Shown piece by piece: positions 57,149 through 64,000 of a DNA stretch of 64,000 nt (its first letter is position 1; every line of letters starts with the position of its first letter). The stretch is from Neelides folsomi (lineage: Eukaryota > Arthropoda > Collembola > Neelipleona > Neelidae). The notes beneath the pieces are model-generated. The model made no database searches. It had not been told where the DNA came from and saw nothing but the letters and a program-made list of their open reading frames with translations. The stretch covers positions 142,611 through 206,610 of the forward strand of contig JAQGBZ010000088.1 of NCBI GenBank assembly GCA_034687125.1. The letters run 5' to 3'. A program made the position numbers and the translations under genes.

Positions 57149-57221
57149 TACCTGAATATAAACAGAGTTTGTACGTTTTTCTTTTCATCTATACAAATGC
57201 AAATGTGTTTGTATTCAGGTA
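57149..57221 (+). repeat. Pre-miRNA-like hairpin
   Basis: TACCTGAATATAAAC (57149-57163) and GTTTGTATTCAGGTA (57207-57221) pair over 15 positions with one G-U. The stem continues inward: TTTGTA at 57168-57173 pairs with TGCAAA at 57198-57203 after a mismatch and a bulge, leaving a loop of about 24 nt. Size and imperfect pairing resemble an animal microRNA precursor, but I recognise no known mature sequence. Confidence 0.4.
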
Positions 57222-57509
57222 TAGCGGTATTGCACGCGAAATTAATTTTTTAGTTGAAACTGTTTCGCTTTATACAATTCTGAGAAAGAAAAGCATAAGA
57301 TTACATGCACTAGAATAGAGTTAAAACAACCTCTTAATGTTTGTTTCTATTATTTGTCTGATTCATGTAATAAGCGGAGTTACAATGGCTTAAGTGACTT
57401 AAACCTACAAAACTACAAATACAGTTTTGCAAGGAAATTTCGTCCTCTTTGCGAAAGTAGACATGATTCAGCATTCACAGTAATAGCAGCTTCAACTACC
57501 TAAAATGAC

Positions 57510-57655
57510 CACCTGGGTTCAATTAGATTTGGATTATTATGAAACCGTGAATTGGACGGAATGACCGGGGTAGAGGGAGAAAAAGGTAGGAGAATGGACT
57601 GACGAGTTTCAATTAACGTCCTCCAGGTGAGGCAGACTCACCTGAACCTCACCTG
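57510..57655. promoter_or_regulatory. Cluster of CAGGTG E-boxes upstream of the Bark-like exon
   Basis: CAGGTG or its complement CACCTG occurs at 57510-57515, 57624-57629, 57639-57644 and 57650-57655, the last three within 32 nt and partly as the inverted repeat CAGGTGAG/CTCACCTG. This is the Snail/Scratch/Zfh1-type E-box. It lies about 350-490 nt before the start codon at 58002. Confidence 0.4.
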
Positions 57656-58001
57656 GGCCTGGATGTTAATGTACCTGGGTGAGTATATGAATGAATGGTC
57701 TTGGAATTGAGTGTATGGAATAGCCCAACGGCCCCTTCTTCCACTGCCCACCTTCTTTTGGGACAAAACATGAAGAAGAAGGGTTGTCGAGGGGAGGCAA
57801 CGCCTTTGGAAGGATTCTTCTCTTGAGGTGGTCGTTTCCGCTCCAGCGGCCCCTTCTTCCACCCACCACTGACTTCGTTCTCTTGCCCAAAGACTTGTCA
57901 GTGTAGTTAGTAGTGTATCAACCGCCAACTGATGGATTTCCTCTCCCTCCCGTTCCCCACTCCCGTCACATTTTGATGGTGTCTTCGAGTTGCCCGGCAA
58001 A

Positions 58002-58235
58002 ATGAGGAGTGTCCTCCTCGCCCTCGCCCTCATCCTCTCCTTCGGGAGAGGGAAAGGTGGGGAAATTAGTGGGCTTGTTCGGACCGCCGTCGTCCTCGAC
58101 GTCCGAGATTCTCCCTTTTATGTCAAGCACGACATCACAATCGAGGAGGAGGGGGAACTGATCCTCCGACCCGGTGTTCAGCTTCTCTTCCACCCAACTG
58201 TTGGAATCACCGTCTTCGGAAGACTTATCGCTCAG
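58002..58235 (+). CDS. Bark-beetle/Anakonda-like transmembrane protein, first coding exon only
   Basis: One coding exon of 78 codons with a phase-0 donor (GCTCAG/GTTCGC), so the rest of the gene lies downstream, beyond the window or hidden in tiny exons. The start MRSVLLALALILSF is a signal peptide. The mature part (VVLDVRDSPFYVKHDITIEE, then LILRPGVQLLFHPTVGITVFGRL) matches the beta-helix-type repeat SPYxVxxDLxVxxGxxLxIEPGVxLxFxxxxGIxVxGxLxAxG. That repeat is found in Bark beetle/Anakonda, a large tricellular-junction protein of arthropod epithelia. The repeat assignment is firm; the gene name is inferred, since other large extracellular proteins may use the same module. Confidence 0.6.
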
Positions 58236-61200
58236 GTTCGCATTCCTCCACGTTCACTCCCTCCCCGACATGTGCGCATTTCATTTCCAATGAACTTACC
58301 CAAAACAAAATTTCTAAAATTCCTCAATTTCTGGACGATTTGTTAAACCCTTCTCAAATAGAACATTATTGGAAGGAATGTCATAAAGTATTTAATTTTT
58401 CTACCCAGAGTGTAAAACAAATAAAGTTATGTCATACAGGAATTTATCGCCAATTTATTACCTCACGTCAGAGGAGTAAATGGCTGTCAAAATATTTCAT
58501 CCCATCTTTGAGCCTTTGCACGAGCTTGGTTTTATGTATTTTTATTTGAGATTGTTAAAATAATATTATTTTGGCCAACTTATTTTTAAAATGGCCCGAA
58601 ATCCATTATTTTCTTTCTTATGAGCTCAACAACGTGGTTTAGAAGAAGAATGCAGTGGAAGTAATTTATGATCTGCTGAAGCATTTGGTGATATTGGAGC
58701 ATTTTAGGGAGTTGAACCGCAGAAGGACAACAGTTCATTTACACGCCTGAGCTCATGCGAGTCCGAGTGGCTTACATGTGCTAAAATGATTGATTGCGTC
58801 TCCCCATTCATCTATTCTTAAGGGACTCAATTTGAGTGCGAATGTGATGCTCTAATAAATCATGTATCAATTCCCTATTCTCTTCTTTATGAATATATTA
58901 GCAAGCCTTCAATTCAGGTTAATGTTCCATACAGCTCCCACCAAGAATGACACCACGAGATTCTATTTATTCCTCAAAGGCCCGAAACTTTATGGCCGTT
59001 ACGAACCTTCATGGGAAATTGTGCAGAGTTCGCACAACATTTCCTTGTGAATTTTTTCCAATTGGAATGTGCAGGGCCATAGGGTTTAAACACTTCTTAT
59101 CGTCTCGTCTTCAAACGTGCACTTGGATTATAGACGCCTGAATGACAGGAGTGTTTGGAAGAACTGCGGCTTAGCATCTTCTCTGGAGAATTCAATTCCA
59201 AAATGTGAATAAGGTGTAATTTAATGCGTAAGGAAAAAAGGCAAGTTGAATAGAACCCTGTTTGAAGCAATAATAATGATGCCATATAGAAGATACTGAT
59301 ACTCAACAACCGCATTTTCTCTTCTTTCAACGGCCGCCAATTCCCTTATTGGTTTCCCTCAGGGTCAACGACGAAAGAGAGAAAAAGAAATTGAATTGAA
59401 GTCTCACTTTCAAAATGCGTGTTTCTTCGGTATAAATAACTGGTTTCCAGAATTTGCATTTGTTCAAGGATACTTTTTCTCTCCAGAATTCTCATTCTTT
59501 CACTTGGCATTGTCAAATTCACATTTTAGAAGAACCACTTTGATTTTATCATGCAATGAGACCAGAACTCGGCCCATTACCAAAATACATAGACATTACG
59601 CATGAATTAATAAAAGGGATTGCCATTTCCATTTTTCCATTTTGTATGCACATAATAAATAAAAGGTTTAAAACTTTTCGTGAGGCTAATAATACTGCAT
59701 AATAATATAATCCTAGCCGCTAACCAGATCAGATGTGTTATGGAGGTTTGACATGACTTTGACACTCCCAAATCGCTCGTTATGGTTGAGAAAATGGCGC
59801 TTAAAATGAGATTTCATTTGTGAGTCATTACAATCGTTTACAATGGTTCATGAAAGTTATCACGACTCATTTCCAACATTCAGATTAACATGTAGGATTT
59901 GAGATCAGTCAATGAAGATTGTAAAATGAAGGATCAATATTTAAACAATATCTTTTGATGACACGATGACCTTCTTGAACCAACGTGCGAGCTTATATGA
60001 AATGGAAATTAATAAAACGAGTCATTGATTAACAGTGGAAGGAAATGAGAGCTGATGGTGTGAGTCATAATATCAACATTTAACATTGTAAACCCGTTAG
60101 TGATTTAGCAATTAGGTGCGTAATGGGCTTTCATCCTCAATGCTTTTCAGTTGACTCTCTGCTCTGATCATCGTTTGTCTCTCGTTATAATTTTTTCAAA
60201 AGAGAGTGATTCATTAAAGAGTAATGTCTATCCTAACTATCTCTGCTAACAATCCTAACAAGAATAATAACACTTTCCTTGTCTTGATTGCGAAATTATA
60301 AAGACGACTCACGTCGGAGAGTATAAAATATAATATATTTAGAAAGAGTGGAGGAAGAGATTTTAAAGGGGTTTGATTGTGCACGGCTGCACGCGAACCG
60401 TCTTCTATTTTTCCTCCAAGGAGTTTGTAACGGGAGAATGAGGATGGATTGACCAGTGATGAAATATTGATAAACAATTTATGAGGTTCGTGTTCCGCAT
60501 TTAATGTTCTGAATTCATGAATTTGGAATCTTCCTCCACCTCGCATCCATCATTGTTAAAAATCTTGGAATTGTATGTGTGTGATCCCTCAATGAAATTC
60601 AACCGTTTCGTCTCCCGCCCCATCCAGTCAATTCGTGCTGAGGAAATTTTAGCCATTTTTACGAGAAAGTTTACAAGCTTATGTTTACACACATAGAGCG
60701 GATTCCCTCGATCCGTCGAGGCATTCTTTTGAAATTCTAATCTTTTGGGAAGCTTTGTTAGCAAATACGAGCTCTGCATATCAAGCTACCCATAAAAGAG
60801 CGAATATAAATCAGTATGGAGCCATTAGAAAAGGAGGGAGACGTTTCTGGTTCATTTACTCTAGATAGCATTATTATTAAAATACAAATCGATTATCTTC
60901 CCTTCCCCCCGATAAAAATGAATATGACGAGGGGCCTCGAAATGGCACAGTATTATTCAACTCATTTCGGCCTCTGTCTGGAAAATCAAATGAAATTAAT
61001 TTAAAGCTGAACGATCCCTTTGATCTTGTAATTATTTGAATCTCATCATTTTATTAATGCCATCGGGTTATGAATGTATTTGGTATTTATCAACATGAAA
61101 CTCGAAACTCTCTTGGATCTGTTTTGAGTTAATCCTACAAAATTCAAACTCTTCTCGAGAGAGAGAAATCCTGATTAAAATGAACTGTATAAACAAAGCC

Positions 61201-64000
61201 GAAAAGTTTTACGGGAATCGGAACAAACAAAAGTTTGCTTTTAAGACTCATTCGCTAAGGACCTGAGCATTTTGAGGCACGAAGTCGCGAAATGTGAAAA
61301 TTGTTTAGAAACAACAGTCAATAAGGCAAATCCTCACAAGTCGTTAGGAGCGGGACAGGCGTGAGTCAGTGTGTATTTAGACTATTGACTTGCAAGTTTG
61401 GGAAGTCGTTGGGCGAACGTGAGAGATTTACAGGAAGGAATGATGGCATTAAAAGATATTTATACACACGTTGATTCTCATTCTCCTTTAGAGTAGAACG
61501 AAGATGATGAGAAGGGGTATCTCGCCCATTGTGCTGCACGAAGACAATCAGCTCTTTTTCTTTCCGCCTCCTTCATCCTTCTATTTTGGTCATTTCTTTC
61601 AAATTGCAGTGTTTTGGGCGAGGAAAAAAGAACCCATTTAACGTCAATGATGACATTGGATAAAGCGGGTGAGAGATGTAATGTGTACAGAAGATTTTCT
61701 TTTTAAATCTCCTGAGAGGAACCACGGATTTCCATTCAATTGGAACCTCCGCATGTCTCAATTCCTCCCACTCCGTTGGGAAAGCCGATCGAGACGGAAG
61801 CCGCCGTCTTATGACGACCAAGAGTGGAAGGAAGAGATGAAAGTTGAGGAATTCGATTAAAATGTAAGGGGAGGAGAACCGCTAGGAATTGTACACATAC
61901 AATATTATAAGCATTACTTAATACTCTTCATCCACGCTCGGTATATGGAGTCTGAAGCGAGAAGGATATCCGAGGCTCAATTCTCACGAAACTCCACGTA
62001 AGAGTTGCGAATAAAAGTTGGGGGGAGCTCCGTTAATTTCATAAGGTAACTCCACCCTGGTCCTTCTTTCATCTCTTCCCTTCCTTTGCAAAAAGTTTGG
62101 GGCTGGAAGCTGAAGTGAACTTCATGCTTTCTTAAGCATGATTCCTCCGCCCGGCAGGTTCCTCTAATAATCTCAAGTGTCTCTTTGGGACCAGACAATG
62201 CCACTCACAAAAAGATGATCTCGGAACCTTGGAAGACGACCCAAACTTATTACCGACTACTTTCGCACTTTAATTAAAATGTAATTATGAGAGAGAATCA
62301 GAGATTAACCCAAATCACACTCTGGTTCTACTTTTTACATTCTTAATTAACTTCAGCCGCTCAGTTAGGCTACCCTCTGAAGACTCATTATTGGGTCTCT
62401 TCGGCCCCTTTCCTCCGGACCTTAATGATGGTTTTTATGAGACTCTTCCTCCCTTTTTATTTCCTCATTTATCCACCTTACAAAATATAATTGTCTAATC
62501 TAATGGAGAACAAAGGGGGGAAAGTTTTTAGCCCATGCTATTTCAACTTCATTCAAAACGCACCGACCCATCTCGTCTGTTCCTTCAATCTTCAATCCAA
62601 TTTATTTATCAAGGGACTTTTAAATAGGTGTGTCAAGAATTCATAAGATGAGAATCCACTATGTTCCTTTTTACTACATTCAACCTAATGATCTCTTGCT
62701 TTTTAGCACACTTTTTCCTCCTTTGAAGATTAATAAGATTCTACTCTGAATAAAAGCAAGTTCCATTTGACTGAAAGAGCATCCTTAATCTTCTAATCTC
62801 ATTACATTTATAGTGGCAAAGTAGGAGAAAAAATTTGTCAAATTGAATTCTTTATATTATATTCAGAATTTATATCTGGGTATGATTTCAGTTAACCTAA
62901 GAAAAAAGCCAACGTTTTTTAATGCTTTTTTCTTCAGTTGATCAAGTAGCATTTTACATCTAAATAGTTATTACTGTCATTTCTGTGATATGTATAGTGC
63001 ATATTGCCAAAAAAATTTAAAATCATTTACAAGTGAACCGTTACAATAAACTATTGAAGGATTTGAAGATTCATTATGAATTCGAAGGAGACACGTTTTT
63101 TAAACAATTTTCATTGTTAGCTCACGTTGGAAATTAGAGTGGATCGAATGAGGATTTCATTGTGCCGCCGTTCTGCATACCAGACTTAATCTATAGGAAT
63201 TTACTTGTAGGAGCTGCAGATTTAATAAAAAGCATATCTGTAATAGACGAAATCCGTTTTGGGACTTATGTGGACAAAAAGAAGAGACACATTGTTAACT
63301 CTTTCCTCTCGTTGGCTAAGGGAGTCGAGTGAAAGAAGATTTTCTTAGAATAAATCTGCAGTGCAGAAAATTGAGCCCATGGGTCCTTTAATTATCTTCC
63401 TCCATCATCGTCCTTTCCTTCATTTATACTAAATGGACTCATTTTGCGCCCTTCACTCTTCACGAGAGGGATTGAACTAAACATTATTTTTTATACTTGA
63501 AATTAATTTTGTTAACTTCATATAAACAATCGTATAAGACAAACAATATTGACGCTGATTGGAATTCTAAATAAACATCTAAGAGCATTAAAGTTTAATG
63601 AAAATATGTAGAATTGACATTATGAATCTAACTTTCGCTTATCAAAGTAGATAAAATGTAAATCATGCATAAACAATTGTATAATCGACATGATCTTGGC
63701 TCATGAATGCAATAAATAAACACACGGATGGATTGTTTAATTCCTAAGATTGTCATTAAAATTGAGAAACAAACATTAGTTGACTTAACCATTGTTTACA
63801 AAACAATTATTTGAGTTGTTTACTGAATTTAACTACGTAGTAAAGAAATTATATAACATTTGCTAAAAATTCGCTCCTATCATGCATTTACTAAAAATTC
63901 TTCCAAATTTTTAATTTTGATTGTAAGCCCCTGTCCAACTAACAAAAGAAGTCATGTCAAAATGTGATTTCTCAAAGATCGTTCGATGGATTGTCTTGAA
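58236..64000 (+). other. Start of a long intron (at least 5.8 kb) or downstream region of the Bark-like gene
   Basis: No further exon of this protein was found up to the window end in any frame. The sequence is AT-rich and without recognisable coding families, transposon proteins or RNA genes. Because the exon ends at a donor, this is most likely its first coding intron, truncated by the window. Confidence 0.5.

Larger units (their letters stand above)
54408..58001. other. 3.6 kb AT-rich intergenic region before the Bark-like gene
   Basis: It holds the phosphatase 3' UTR, a triplet repeat near 54511-54565, two RNA-like inverted repeats (55755-55826 and 57149-57221) and an E-box cluster at 57510-57655. 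No protein family was recognised in any frame. Confidence 0.55.

Noticed and set aside
57601-57660. CAGGTGAG/CTCACCTG as a hairpin RNA
   Set aside because: Only 8 bp, and the three overlapping copies are better explained as clustered E-box sites.
57638-58033. 131-codon minus-strand ORF overlapping the Bark-like start
   Set aside because: Low-complexity Arg/Ser/Thr composition; the plus strand carries a clear signal peptide and repeat module there.

Overview
The window is nuclear DNA of an animal, almost certainly an arthropod. Every gene is split by GT-AG introns (two are GC-AG), AATAAA-type poly(A) signals follow several stop codons, and the gene set mixes pan-animal families (GCN5/PCAF, Src, ATF7IP, ADCK1, gelsolin, ATG14, PP2C) with arthropod-type ones (a Beaten-path immunoglobulin protein, a cysteine-rich DUF4789-like secreted protein, a Bark-beetle/Anakonda-like first exon). 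Many introns are only 47-70 nt. I cannot name the species. No bacterial, viral or CRISPR feature was seen.

Layout: 1-3689 (+) 3' part of the GCN5/PCAF histone acetyltransferase; 4192-7873 (+) Src42A-type tyrosine kinase; 9137-11856 (+) ATF7IP/windei-type SETDB1 cofactor; 12018-18380 (-) a membrane-anchored SMP-C2-C1 lipid-transfer protein, convergent with ATF7IP; 18381-24362 a GC-rich non-coding gap between divergent genes; 24363-32670 (+) a Beat-family protein with a 5.6 kb first intron; 34777-37960 (+) ADCK1; 38767-43844 (-) six-domain gelsolin; 45051-49471 (-) ATG14, whose first intron holds a complete opposite-strand gene at 47468-49123 (+); 52598-54407 (+) PPM1A/B-type phosphatase; 58002-58235 (+) first coding exon of a Bark/Anakonda-like protein whose remainder lies beyond the window.

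Exons were joined by hand. In every model the GT/GC-AG sites keep the reading frame from start to stop and the join agrees with the remembered family sequence, so most exon edges are firm. Transcription starts and untranslated exons cannot be seen. The genes do not form one pathway; this looks like an ordinary gene-dense animal segment.

The ends of the window are AT-rich, while about 18-34 kb and parts of 38-48 kb are clearly richer in GC, which makes many long chance ORFs there. Most interesting for follow-up: the SMP-C2-C1 architecture, the nested gene in ATG14, two GC-AG introns in gelsolin, a cluster of CAGGTG E-boxes upstream of the Bark-like exon, and several unexplained RNA-like hairpins in intergenic DNA (near 44.1, 50.3, 55.8 and 57.2 kb).
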